Below, piece by piece: positions 1 to 6,938 of a DNA stretch of 6,976 nucleotides. The stretch lies in the NCBI GenBank assembly GCA_009885605.1, contig VFKK01000097.1, forward strand, positions 1-6,976, written 5' to 3'. Below the pieces are notes generated by a model. The model was not told the origin of the DNA, made no database searches, and was given only the letters and a program-made list of their open reading frames with translations. This stretch comes from Cyclobacteriaceae bacterium. GTDB taxonomy: Bacteria > Bacteroidota > Bacteroidia > Cytophagales > Cyclobacteriaceae. Each line of letters starts with the position of its first letter. The stretch's first letter is position 1. The position numbers were made by a program, and so were the translations under genes.

Positions 1-438
1 AATATTGTCTGGATGGATTCTTCTTTCAATGTTCCCCGATTCTTCGTCAATGGGATGGATTTCAAAGACGAGGGATCGCCTATTTCGGGTTTTTTCGAAG
101 TTTTGGTTGATGGTCAAATGCCCCTCATGAGACGTACAATGGCAATTTTCAAAGAATCTAACTACAATACTGCCTTGATGGTAGGCAATCGAAATGACCA
201 ATTCATAAAACGAAATATTTACTACTACTTAAAAGGAGTGGATGTCAAAGAAATCCCAACCAATAGAAAGAAGCTATTTGCAATTTTTGGAGACAAAGCC
301 GGATTCATGGAGGAATTTGCTGAATCAAACTCGCTAAACATCCGGGAACCCAGCTCAATTTTTCAACTATTTACTCATTACAATTCCCAGTTTGAAGGAT
401 TCAGGCCAATTATGAACCAGTTGAGAGATGAAAAATAG
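1..438 (+). CDS. Conserved Bacteroidota protein of unknown function, C-terminal part (5' end cut by window edge)
   Basis: The frame is open from base 1 (reading N-I-V-W before the first Met at base 13), so the true start lies outside the window and the Met at 13 is probably internal. About 145 residues are visible. The segment resembles the C-terminal region of a group of Bacteroidota proteins I recognise only by pattern. They have a 'GFFEVLVDG…' strand, then a short 'YYYLKG.DVKEI' segment. A helical tail follows, of the type 'nkKkL..iFGDK..fmeeFa..n.LniRe….iFqLF.hYNS', here at residues about 86-130 of the visible part. No catalytic motif, membrane segment or known domain can be named. It ends 21 bases before the GGT-like gene on the same strand, so co-transcription is possible, but nothing shows a functional link. 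I am confident that it is coding and partial; the function is unknown. Confidence 0.8.
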   Translation, partial: NIVWMDSSFNVPRFFVNGMDFKDEGSPISGFFEVLVDGQMPLMRRTMAIFKESNYNTALMVGNRNDQFIKRNIYYYLKGVDVKEIPTNRKKLFAIFGDKAGFMEEFAESNSLNIREPSSIFQLFTHYNSQFEGFRPIMNQLRDEK

Positions 439-459
439 AACCAAACAACCACCAATAAT

Positions 460-2301
460 ATGAGAAAATTTTACTTAGCACTTTTGGTAGCTCTGCCTTT
501 TACCGGAATTGCTCAGCAAACCCAAAAACCTGTGCTACACGGGAAAAACTGGATGGCAATCACCGGAAAGCCACTTGCGGCCACTGCCGGAGCTCAGATT
601 TTTAGCCAGGGTGGAAATGCTGTGGACGCAGCTTGTGCGATGCTTGCAGCTACTGCTACCATGTGGGACATGCTTTCCTGGGGTGGAGAAACTCAGGCTT
701 TGATCTACAATCCGGTAACCAAAAAAGTCATCGCGATTAATGCAATGGGTTACGCTCCTACTGGTGCGACTGTTGAATTCTTCAAATCTCAGGGAATGGC
801 CAACCCTCCTGAGTTTGGACCATTGGCTGCCACTACTCCCGGAACTCCGGGTGGACTGATGACCATGCTGGCAGAATATGGGACGATGAGTCTCGAGCAG
901 GTTTTGGCCCCGGCCATGCAGCTTGCGAAAGGTTACCCAATTGAGGCAATGACTGCCAATATGATTGAAAATAATAAGGCTAAAATCAAAGAATGGCCCT
1001 ATTCTAAAGAGGTTTTTCTGCCTCATGCGGGCGAAAAAAGAGAAGCTCCGGAAGTAGGAGAAATTTTCATTCAGGAAGATTTGTATCAGACATTGGCTAA
1101 ACTGGTGGAAACTGAGAAAGCAGCCTTAAAAGCTAAGAAAAGCCGAAAAGAAGCTATTTACGCAGCCAATGAGCGTTTTTACAAAGGCGATATTGCAAAG
1201 GAAATCGTCCGGGGAACACGTGAGCAAGGCGGACTTTTCACGGAAGCTGATTTGGCAAATTGGAAAGTAAAAATCGAAGAACCTCTTTATGTCAATTACA
1301 AAGGAATCGATGTCTATAAAATGCAGGAATGGACACAGGGTCCGGCTTTGCTTCAGTCATTGAATATCCTTGAGAATTTTGACCTGAAAAGCATGGGTTA
1401 CAATTCGGCCAACTACATCAATACAGTTTATCAGGCGATGAGCCTTGCTTTTGCAGACCGGGATTTCTATTACGGCGATCCTGCTTTCGACCCAAAATCC
1501 CCAATAAAAGGTTTGCTTTCGAAGGAATACGCAAAAGAGAGAGCCAGATTGATCGGGAATCAAAATGATCCAAACATAGGTCCGGGCGATCCTTATCCTT
1601 TCGAAGGGGGAACAAACCCTTTCAAAAAATTACTTGAATCCAACTCAGAATCTGTAGCTGTCAACAATCCCGGTCAACCGATTCAAGGACTGGACGATCC
1701 TTTTCTGGAGCAATTTCAAAGAGGAACTACTTCGGTGGAAGCCACAGATGCAGAAGGTTGGGTCGTTTCGATCACACCGAGTGGTGGGTGGGTTCCGGCA
1801 GTTATTGCGGGAAATACAGGCGTGGGATTGAGTCAGCGAATGCAGAGCTTTGTACTAGATGAAAAGTTAAATCCCTACAACCTTCCTGAACCCGGCAAGC
1901 GGCCAAGAGTTACTTTGACCCCGAGTCTGGCGCTGAAAGACGGAAAGCCCTTCCTTGCTTTTGCCGTTCAGGGAGGAGATTCGCAGGATCAAAACCTTCT
2001 ACAGTTTTTCCTCAATGTCGTGGAATTCGATATGAATGTGCAGGAAGCGACCGAAGCTGCAAACTTCAACAGCTATCAAATGCAGAGCTCTTTTGGAGCT
2101 CATGAAATCAAACCGGGTGCAATCACACTTAGGGAGGATACCCCAAGCTGGATAAGAACTGAATTGAATAAAAAGGGCTACTTAATGGATTTCTGGCCAA
2201 GAACTTCTGGCCCAATCAACGCCATTTGGTTTGACTGGAAGCACGGAACTTTCTGGGGTGGCTCAAGTAATTATGGAGAAGATTATGGAATCAGTTGGTA
2301 A
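460..2301 (+). CDS. Secreted gamma-glutamyltransferase-like Ntn-hydrolase
   Basis: This 613-residue protein starts with a Sec signal peptide (residues 1-18, likely cleaved at GIA|QQ), so it should act in the periplasm or outside the cell. Family hallmarks are GGNAVDA (51-57), the TPGTPGG turn (126-132), KRPR..LTP (480-488) and the oxyanion-hole Gly pair G505-G506. The proposed nucleophile is Thr423 in RGTTSVEATD. Autocleavage before it would give a large subunit of about 400 residues and a small one of 191. Known GGTs hydrolyse or transfer gamma-glutamyl groups from glutathione. By remembered alignment with E. coli GGT, however, substrate-carboxylate Arg114 is Met96, amino-group Asp433 is Ser463, and Ser462-Ser463 are Val484-Thr485. 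The lid loop also looks short. The substrate is therefore uncertain; acylase-like activity is an alternative. An M20 amidohydrolase gene follows after 20 bases. No Shine-Dalgarno sequence is visible; ATG 460 is chosen because it begins the signal peptide. Confidence 0.93.
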   Translation: MRKFYLALLVALPFTGIAQQTQKPVLHGKNWMAITGKPLAATAGAQIFSQGGNAVDAACAMLAATATMWDMLSWGGETQALIYNPVTKKVIAINAMGYAPTGATVEFFKSQGMANPPEFGPLAATTPGTPGGLMTMLAEYGTMSLEQVLAPAMQLAKGYPIEAMTANMIENNKAKIKEWPYSKEVFLPHAGEKREAPEVGEIFIQEDLYQTLAKLVETEKAALKAKKSRKEAIYAANERFYKGDIAKEIVRGTREQGGLFTEADLANWKVKIEEPLYVNYKGIDVYKMQEWTQGPALLQSLNILENFDLKSMGYNSANYINTVYQAMSLAFADRDFYYGDPAFDPKSPIKGLLSKEYAKERARLIGNQNDPNIGPGDPYPFEGGTNPFKKLLESNSESVAVNNPGQPIQGLDDPFLEQFQRGTTSVEATDAEGWVVSITPSGGWVPAVIAGNTGVGLSQRMQSFVLDEKLNPYNLPEPGKRPRVTLTPSLALKDGKPFLAFAVQGGDSQDQNLLQFFLNVVEFDMNVQEATEAANFNSYQMQSSFGAHEIKPGAITLREDTPSWIRTELNKKGYLMDFWPRTSGPINAIWFDWKHGTFWGGSSNYGEDYGISW

Positions 2302-2321
2302 CAAAAAAAAATTATAACCTA

Positions 2322-3776
2322 ATGAAATTAAAGCACATAGCTTTATCCGTTTTACTAAGTGGATCAGCTGTCTATCCTTCTTTTTCGCAGAAAAAAGAAA
2401 AACAAAATCCTCTCAAAACTCAAGTGACCACAAGCGTGGATGAACGCTATGCTAACCTGACAAATCTGAGTGATAAAATCTGGTCGTTTGAAGAAATAGC
2501 TTTCCGCGAAAGTCAATCCTCAGCTGCCCTTTCCGCCTATGCTGAAGAATTGGGTTTCAAAGTAACTCGTGGTGTTGCTGAAATTCCTACTGCATTTGTC
2601 GCAGAATACGGAAGTGGATTACCTATCATCGGCATCATGGGTGAGTTTGATGCACTTCCTGGCCTTTCTCAAAACAAGGTTCCATTCAAAGATCCGCTTC
2701 ACGCCGGAGCACCGGGTCATGGATGTGGTCATAATCTTTTCGGAGTGGCTTCACTCGGAGCTGCCGCAGCTATTAAAGATTTGATAGCCGAAGGTAAAAT
2801 CAAAGGCACAATCCGATTTTTTGGAACTCCTGCAGAAGAGAAATTCTTCGGGAAACTCTGGATGATCCGTGCAGGTTTGTTTGATGACGTAGATATTATG
2901 ATGGACTGGCATCCGGGGGATGAAACCAAAGTGAATGCGCAAAAAGGTCTGGCATTGGTTGATTTCATTGTAGAGTTCAAAGGACAGGCAGCACACGCAT
3001 CTGCTGATCCATGGAACGGCCGGAGTGCTGGTGATGCTTTGGAGCTTTATGCCAACGGAATTAACTATTACAGAGAACATGTGAAGCCAACTGTAAGAAT
3101 CCATTATCATATTCAGGATGCCGGTGAAGTTGTAAACGTGGTTCCTGATTACAGCCGAATCTGGGTTCGGGTGCGCGATTCAAGTCGTGGTGGACTGGAG
3201 CCTGTTTGGAAGCAAGTGGAGAAAATGGCAGAAGGTGCAGCCATCATGGCAAACGTAACTCATGAAGTGAGTCTTGTTTCCGGTGTTCATGAAATGTTGA
3301 TCAACAGAAAAGGCTCAGAAACTTTGCAAAAAAACCTGGAACTTTTAGGTCCGATTTCTTACACGGATGAGGAGCAGGTTTTTGCGAAGAAGATCCAGGA
3401 AAGTACTTTCAAGCCTCAAATCGGGTTGGTTTCCGAGATCAAGCCTTTAGAAGAAACTTTGGAGCACTCCATGGGCGGATCGACTGACGTCGGAGATGTG
3501 AGTTACAATGTTCCAACCATCAGTTTAAGTGCCACTACCGCACCAAACGGAACACCTTGGCATTCCTGGGCTGTGGTAGCTTGCGGTGGAATGTCCATCG
3601 GTCATAAAGGAATGGGATATGCAGCAAAAGCTTTAGCGATGACAATGGTAGATCTCTACCAAAACGAAGCGCTGAGAACTGAGATAAAAGCAGAATTCAA
3701 AGAGAAAAAAGGTGATTACGTTTACAAGGGTATCGTTCCTCCCGGACCACCTCCTATCAATTCAAAACTTCAATAA
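2322..3776 (+). CDS. Secreted M20-family amidohydrolase, AbgB-like (p-aminobenzoyl-glutamate hydrolase subunit B type)
   Basis: The protein is a zinc- or manganese-dependent amidohydrolase of the M20D type, 484 residues from this ATG. Similarity to E. coli AbgB runs over nearly the whole length: GEFDALPGLSQ (107-117), PGHGCGHNLFG (131-141), GTPAEE (168-173), DWHP (195-198), GQAAHAS (221-227), GSTDVGDVS (386-394) and GTPWHSW (410-416). Likely metal ligands are Cys135, His137, Glu173, His197 and His414, with Glu172 as general base; all are present, so it should be active. AbgB cleaves p-aminobenzoyl-glutamate together with AbgA. No AbgA is visible here, and unlike E. coli AbgB this protein has a signal peptide (residues 1-22, SFS|QKK), so the substrate may differ. 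An in-frame TTG at 2295 would add nine residues and overlap the preceding stop. ATG 2322 is preferred because it opens directly onto the charged n-region MKLKH. It probably shares a transcript with the GGT-like gene and ends at the hairpin downstream. Confidence 0.92.
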   Translation: MKLKHIALSVLLSGSAVYPSFSQKKEKQNPLKTQVTTSVDERYANLTNLSDKIWSFEEIAFRESQSSAALSAYAEELGFKVTRGVAEIPTAFVAEYGSGLPIIGIMGEFDALPGLSQNKVPFKDPLHAGAPGHGCGHNLFGVASLGAAAAIKDLIAEGKIKGTIRFFGTPAEEKFFGKLWMIRAGLFDDVDIMMDWHPGDETKVNAQKGLALVDFIVEFKGQAAHASADPWNGRSAGDALELYANGINYYREHVKPTVRIHYHIQDAGEVVNVVPDYSRIWVRVRDSSRGGLEPVWKQVEKMAEGAAIMANVTHEVSLVSGVHEMLINRKGSETLQKNLELLGPISYTDEEQVFAKKIQESTFKPQIGLVSEIKPLEETLEHSMGGSTDVGDVSYNVPTISLSATTAPNGTPWHSWAVVACGGMSIGHKGMGYAAKALAMTMVDLYQNEALRTEIKAEFKEKKGDYVYKGIVPPGPPPINSKLQ

Positions 3777-3779
3777 ATG

Positions 3780-3809
3780 AAAATGGGAAGCGATTGCTTC
3801 CCATTTTTT
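3780..3809 (+). terminator. Rho-independent terminator, probably bidirectional, between convergent genes
   Basis: A perfect 12-base-pair inverted repeat (3780-3791 with 3796-3807) encloses a GATT loop and runs into six T bases (3804-3809) on the plus strand. Read on the minus strand, the same stem is followed by a weaker T-rich tract (TTTTCATTTATT), so it could also stop the minus-strand operon. It lies four bases after the stop of the amidohydrolase gene, and the stop codon of the convergent gene begins at the edge of the stem (3808-3810). Stem length, loop size and T-run are seen directly; bidirectional use is inferred. Confidence 0.9.
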
Positions 3810-5481
3810 ATTTCTTCCCGAACAACTTCTCTAAAATCTTGTAAGTAATCAGGTAAGTTGGCCTCACTCCTTCCATGCCCAGCGCACCTGAAGCAAGTGT
3901 ACTTCCTGATTCAAGCGGATTATCTGAAGCATAATAAGCATACAGAACTTTCACATTAGATCTTATACTTCTTCTGATTTTGGAAGCGGATTGAATCGCT
4001 TTTTGGTAATGTGCTCCTTCCATTTCCAGTCCGACAGCATTCCAGGAAGATTTCATGAAATAGGTCAGAATATCTTTGTTTTGGAGAGAGGTTCCCAAAA
4101 CAGTGATCATTGAGCCCTGATAAACTCCCAATCCATAACCTTCGAAATCTGACTTTTTTAATTCGTTTTTGAAAGGGTAATTATCTGCTGTTCCTTCAAA
4201 AACATGAGCTGTAGGGATCATCAGATCCCCTTTTCCTCCGTATAGAATTCCAGCTTTCCCCATTATAGAAGTAGAAATGACGTCTAGTGGAATGTCTTTT
4301 CCATCTTTATGATATGCTTTCAGCAATTCATCAAAGCATTCGTACGCTTGCTCACCGAAAGCATAATCCATCACGACTATTACAGGACTCTCTTCGCCCT
4401 TCTCTCCCAATTTGACGCCAGGAATAATTTCGTTTTTTTCGAAAAGGGCTGTATCAATGATTTGCGCTCCGATATTCGTACCGGAAGTATCCGGAATGTC
4501 AATGAAGCCATGCTTTGTTGCGTAATCGAGGATGGTTTTGCCCTGATGAGTTTTTGATCTCACACTGATATCCATCGCCACTTTTTCGATCTCCTCATAG
4601 GTTTTTAATCCCAAAGCCTGTGGACCATAAATGGTATTGAGGACGCTGTGAAGATTTGCGGAAATAATGTGGATCGGCCGCTTTAGCAAACCATGTTGAT
4701 CAAGTGTTTCTTTGATTTTCTGAGCCCAAAGTTCACCGTAGACGTGATGACCAATTCGCTCACGCAAAGTAGCTGAGAATGAAATTTCCCGATCGAGGCC
4801 TTTAGTCGATTCATCGAAAGCCAATCTTCCCATGTGATATATGATGGAAAAAAGACTGTTTGAGTTTGGACTTTTCTCAAATTTTTCAACCGCATCAACA
4901 GTTTCCTCAAAAGTTCTTCCCATCAAATGGCTCAGGTAAGCACTTGCAGCTTCTTTATCAAATTCCTCCCCTGCAGCTTCTTTTTTCACAAATTCCTCCA
5001 GCATATTCCAATTCAGGGAGATTTTTCCTTTTGGGTCTGAAGCATTGCGAAGGATTTTTCTTGATTCTACATACAAGAAAGTAAGGTGAGTCAGAATGTC
5101 ATAAATATCTGAGCGACCCCTTGTCATCTCCACGTACATAATCTGAGGATCCAGTCGGTAGCAATTTCTTTTTCTTCTCGCTGGTACAATCGGAGTTAAA
5201 TGAGAAGTTTCGTAGCCTTCTCTGCTTATCAATCTCACGTATCTGCACTCTTCAATTCCTCTCGGAAGTCGCTCCATTACATAGAGCAAACCCTCCAATT
5301 CCAGCTTTTCGGGATCAGTAACAGAACCGTAAATCTCCGGTGAAAGAACCATCAATGAGTTGACCAAAGTCTCTCCGGATACCCCAAGCGGCTTATAACT
5401 TCCTCGGGTAAATAAGTGACGCATTGTAATGTAAAGTCTCTCTATTGCTCCTCTGGATTCCTGAGCTCTGGTTCTTTTCAT
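3808..5481 (-). CDS. Conserved Bacteroidota protein (DUF6909-like) with a nucleoside-phosphorylase-like C-terminal half
   Basis: This 557-residue protein has no signal peptide or membrane segment and should be cytoplasmic. I recall the family as DUF6909, common in Bacteroidota, with no established function; the number is from memory. The N-terminal part (1-265) is mostly helical and opens with a conserved-looking stretch, RAQESRGAIERLYITMRHLF (5-24). The C-terminal part (about 266-557) looks like an alpha/beta fold: IHIISANLHS (270-279), VIVVMDYAFGEQA (367-379), STSIMGKAGIL..GKGDLMIPT (403-424), LEMEGAHY (485-492) and YYASDNP (516-522). The order 'GxAG…GDl.iP…MEgA…SD' recalls the purine nucleoside phosphorylase/MTA-SAH nucleosidase fold, where the MEgA glutamate contacts ribose and the later Asp contacts the base. 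Enzyme activity is inferred, not shown. It is the last gene of the minus-strand set, 34 bases after msrA. A TAnnTTTG-like box (TACTTTTA, minus strand, 5511-5504) might give it its own promoter. Confidence 0.85.
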   Translation of the reverse strand: MKRTRAQESRGAIERLYITMRHLFTRGSYKPLGVSGETLVNSLMVLSPEIYGSVTDPEKLELEGLLYVMERLPRGIEECRYVRLISREGYETSHLTPIVPARRKRNCYRLDPQIMYVEMTRGRSDIYDILTHLTFLYVESRKILRNASDPKGKISLNWNMLEEFVKKEAAGEEFDKEAASAYLSHLMGRTFEETVDAVEKFEKSPNSNSLFSIIYHMGRLAFDESTKGLDREISFSATLRERIGHHVYGELWAQKIKETLDQHGLLKRPIHIISANLHSVLNTIYGPQALGLKTYEEIEKVAMDISVRSKTHQGKTILDYATKHGFIDIPDTSGTNIGAQIIDTALFEKNEIIPGVKLGEKGEESPVIVVMDYAFGEQAYECFDELLKAYHKDGKDIPLDVISTSIMGKAGILYGGKGDLMIPTAHVFEGTADNYPFKNELKKSDFEGYGLGVYQGSMITVLGTSLQNKDILTYFMKSSWNAVGLEMEGAHYQKAIQSASKIRRSIRSNVKVLYAYYASDNPLESGSTLASGALGMEGVRPTYLITYKILEKLFGKK

Positions 5482-5515
5482 GTTGCAAGGGGGTTTTGCG
5501 AGGTAAAAGTAAGGA

Positions 5516-6097
5516 TTATGCCTTTAATCTATCGCTAAAAAATTTCTTGAGTTTATCTACTTTGGGTTTCACCACAAACTGGCAATACGGCTGCGAACCA
5601 TTCAGATCAAAATAATTCTGGTGGTAATTCTCCGCAGGATAGAAATTTGTGAATTCAGTAATCTCCGTCACAATCGGTTTATCAAAAACCTTAGATGAAT
5701 TTAATTGCGCTTTTAGTTCAAGAGCTATTTTTTGCTGTCCCGGAGTATGATAGAAGATTGCGGACCTGTATTGAGGCCCCATATCTGCACCTTGCCTGTT
5801 CAACGTAGTGGGATCATGAGTACCCCAGAAAATTTCAAGAAGCTGATTCAAACTGACTTTTTTCGGATCAAAGTAAACCTGAATCACCTCAGCATGACCG
5901 GTGGTTCCATCACAAATGGCACGATAAGTTGGCTCTACTACAAATCCTCCTGAATAACCTGAAACCACGTTTATCACTCCTTCTATTCTTTGAAAAACTG
6001 CCTCAGTACACCAAAAACAACCCGCTCCAAGCGTGATTACTTCCTGCCCTTCAGGAACGATTACATCTGTTACCGGTAAACTCATCTTATTCTCCAT
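5516..6097 (-). CDS. msrA: Peptide methionine sulfoxide reductase MsrA
   Basis: MsrA reduces the S-epimer of methionine sulfoxide, free or in proteins, back to methionine, using electrons from thioredoxin; it is a cytoplasmic repair enzyme. The 193-residue length is typical. The GCFWC active-site motif is at residues 26-30, with catalytic Cys27. GTTGHAEV (64-71) and WGTHDPTTLNRQG..GPQYRS (91-112) are standard MsrA signatures. Cys172 in QPYCQFVV is in the usual place for the resolving cysteine. There is no fused or adjacent MsrB domain, so R-epimers would need another gene elsewhere. The start at 6097 lies seven bases after the stop of the DUF3253 gene. An alternative ATG at codon 5 (6085) has GGAG six bases upstream, so the first four residues are uncertain. 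Its place in a tight gene set suggests co-expression with the neighbours, which have no stress-response signature that I can see. Confidence 0.97.
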   Translation of the reverse strand: MENKMSLPVTDVIVPEGQEVITLGAGCFWCTEAVFQRIEGVINVVSGYSGGFVVEPTYRAICDGTTGHAEVIQVYFDPKKVSLNQLLEIFWGTHDPTTLNRQGADMGPQYRSAIFYHTPGQQKIALELKAQLNSSKVFDKPIVTEITEFTNFYPAENYHQNYFDLNGSQPYCQFVVKPKVDKLKKFFSDRLKA

Positions 6098-6104
6098 AGA
6101 TCTT

Positions 6105-6386
6105 TCAGATTTTTATCAAGTTCAGAACAGCTAAACGCTTACTTTGGTTTGGATTCCTGCTGATCATAATGGGGCCTTTCGGAACAGAGTCGGGATCGAT
6201 TAGCATTCCATTTTGGGTGATTAGAATCAATCCCTCTTTATACATCTCCAGAGCAACGGTAATAATTTCTTCCAAAAATTGCTCCCAATCCTGCGGAAAC
6301 ATAAGTTTTAAAACTTCAGCGGGGTAAAAACCACCTTTTTTTGTTTGCCTGCACATTTCCAAAATAGCTGTTCTCAGGACTTCCAT
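6105..6386 (-). CDS. DUF3253 family protein, small winged-helix-like
   Basis: The protein has 93 residues and matches the remembered pattern of DUF3253: an N-terminal helix (EVLRTAILEMCRQ), a 'gFyPaEVlklmfP.dWeqfleei..va..my.eGlI.ITQnG' core (residues 19-60), and the ending 'DPDSVPKGPIMIS' (69-81). Such proteins look like a winged helix-turn-helix, but no role is established, so DNA or RNA binding would be a guess. Its gene begins nine bases after the methyltransferase stop and ends seven bases before the msrA start, which supports co-transcription. The C-terminal tail (SRNPNQSKRLAVLNLIKI) carries several basic residues. No Shine-Dalgarno sequence is visible; the ATG is the only sensible start, because moving it downstream would cut the first helix. 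Confidence 0.85.
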   Translation of the reverse strand: MEVLRTAILEMCRQTKKGGFYPAEVLKLMFPQDWEQFLEEIITVALEMYKEGLILITQNGMLIDPDSVPKGPIMISRNPNQSKRLAVLNLIKI

Positions 6387-6395
6387 TTCAAAACA

Positions 6396-6938
6396 TTATC
6401 TGCAAACCATCACAAAAGCAGGCGGCAAATTTTTAAAAGTAAAACTAACACTCACCTTGTTAAAATATTTTTTGAACTGGTTTTTCAAAAGGTAGGAATA
6501 ACAAATCTGGATAAAGGCTCCGTTGGGTGTTAAAGAATTTTTACACTGATTCATGATTTCATTGGTAGCTTCCTTCGAAATCAGACTAAAAGGCAGTGAT
6601 GAAAAAATGTAGTCTATCTTTTTACCGTGAAGGTATTTATCAAGGTTCTCCGCAGAATCGTTGATGATTTTCACATTATGCTGCGGAAATTGCTTCTTCA
6701 TGGATTCGCAAAATGACTTGTTGATCTCAAAAACCAAAAGCTCAGCATCTGACTCCAACCTTTCAATAATACCTTGAGTAATACTACCGTCTCCACCACC
6801 CAATTCAACCACTAATTTGGAATGGGAAAGGTCAGATTTAGAAAGCATCTTACTCACTAGGGCTTTGGAGCTGAAAGTCAAGGCTCCGGTTGTTGTCAGG
6901 TTAGAAGAAAGCTCCAACCACAAATCTGATTTGCTCAT
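6396..6938 (-). CDS. Class I SAM-dependent methyltransferase, PmtA/KsgA-like
   Basis: This small methyltransferase has 180 residues and a Rossmann fold. SAM-binding motif I is VVELGGGDGSIT (43-54), followed by the acidic strand end VFEIN (69-73, Glu71 expected on the ribose) and NDSAENL (93-99). Motif IV is SSLPFSLI (113-120), then TPNGAFIQICYSYL (137-150), and the end is KNLPPAFVMV (169-178). The N-terminal 'TTGALTFSSKALVSKML', the S.LPF motif and the terminal NLPPAFV resemble bacterial phospholipid N-methyltransferases of the PmtA type, which methylate phosphatidylethanolamine. They also recall rRNA adenine dimethyltransferases, which share this fold. The substrate cannot be decided from sequence. 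The frame stays open upstream of the ATG at 6938 to the window edge (at least 12 codons, no stop), so an earlier start is possible. ATG 6938 fits the usual distance to the SSKALV helix. It is the first visible gene of the minus-strand set. Confidence 0.88.
   Translation of the reverse strand: MSKSDLWLELSSNLTTTGALTFSSKALVSKMLSKSDLSHSKLVVELGGGDGSITQGIIERLESDAELLVFEINKSFCESMKKQFPQHNVKIINDSAENLDKYLHGKKIDYIFSSLPFSLISKEATNEIMNQCKNSLTPNGAFIQICYSYLLKNQFKKYFNKVSVSFTFKNLPPAFVMVCR

Noticed and set aside
439..459. Possible promoter or terminator between the partial gene and the GGT-like gene
   Set aside because: Only 21 AC-rich bases are available, with no hairpin and no TAnnTTTG box.
535..1026. Long open frame (163 codons) antisense to the GGT-like gene
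   Set aside because: It lies fully inside a gene with clear family motifs, its translation is low-complexity and rich in Ser/His/Arg, and it matches nothing I recognise.
2295..2321. TTG start that would extend the amidohydrolase by nine residues and overlap the GGT stop
   Set aside because: The added MVTKKNYNL lies before a normal signal peptide that begins at the ATG at 2322, so translational coupling through TTG is less likely.
2751..3110. Open frame of 119 codons antisense to the amidohydrolase gene
   Set aside because: It overlaps the metal-binding core of the M20 gene, and the translation looks like noncoding shadow rich in Cys, Ile and Ser.
5483..5499. Small inverted repeat TTGCAA…TTTTGC before the 557-residue gene
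   Set aside because: Only about four pairs can form around a G-run and no T-tract follows on the coding strand, so it is too weak for a terminator or operator.
5504..5511. TACTTTTA on the minus strand as a Bacteroidota -7 box (TAnnTTTG) for the 557-residue gene
   Set aside because: It differs from the consensus at the last position and no convincing -33 TTTG is visible at the right distance, so it is not listed as a promoter.
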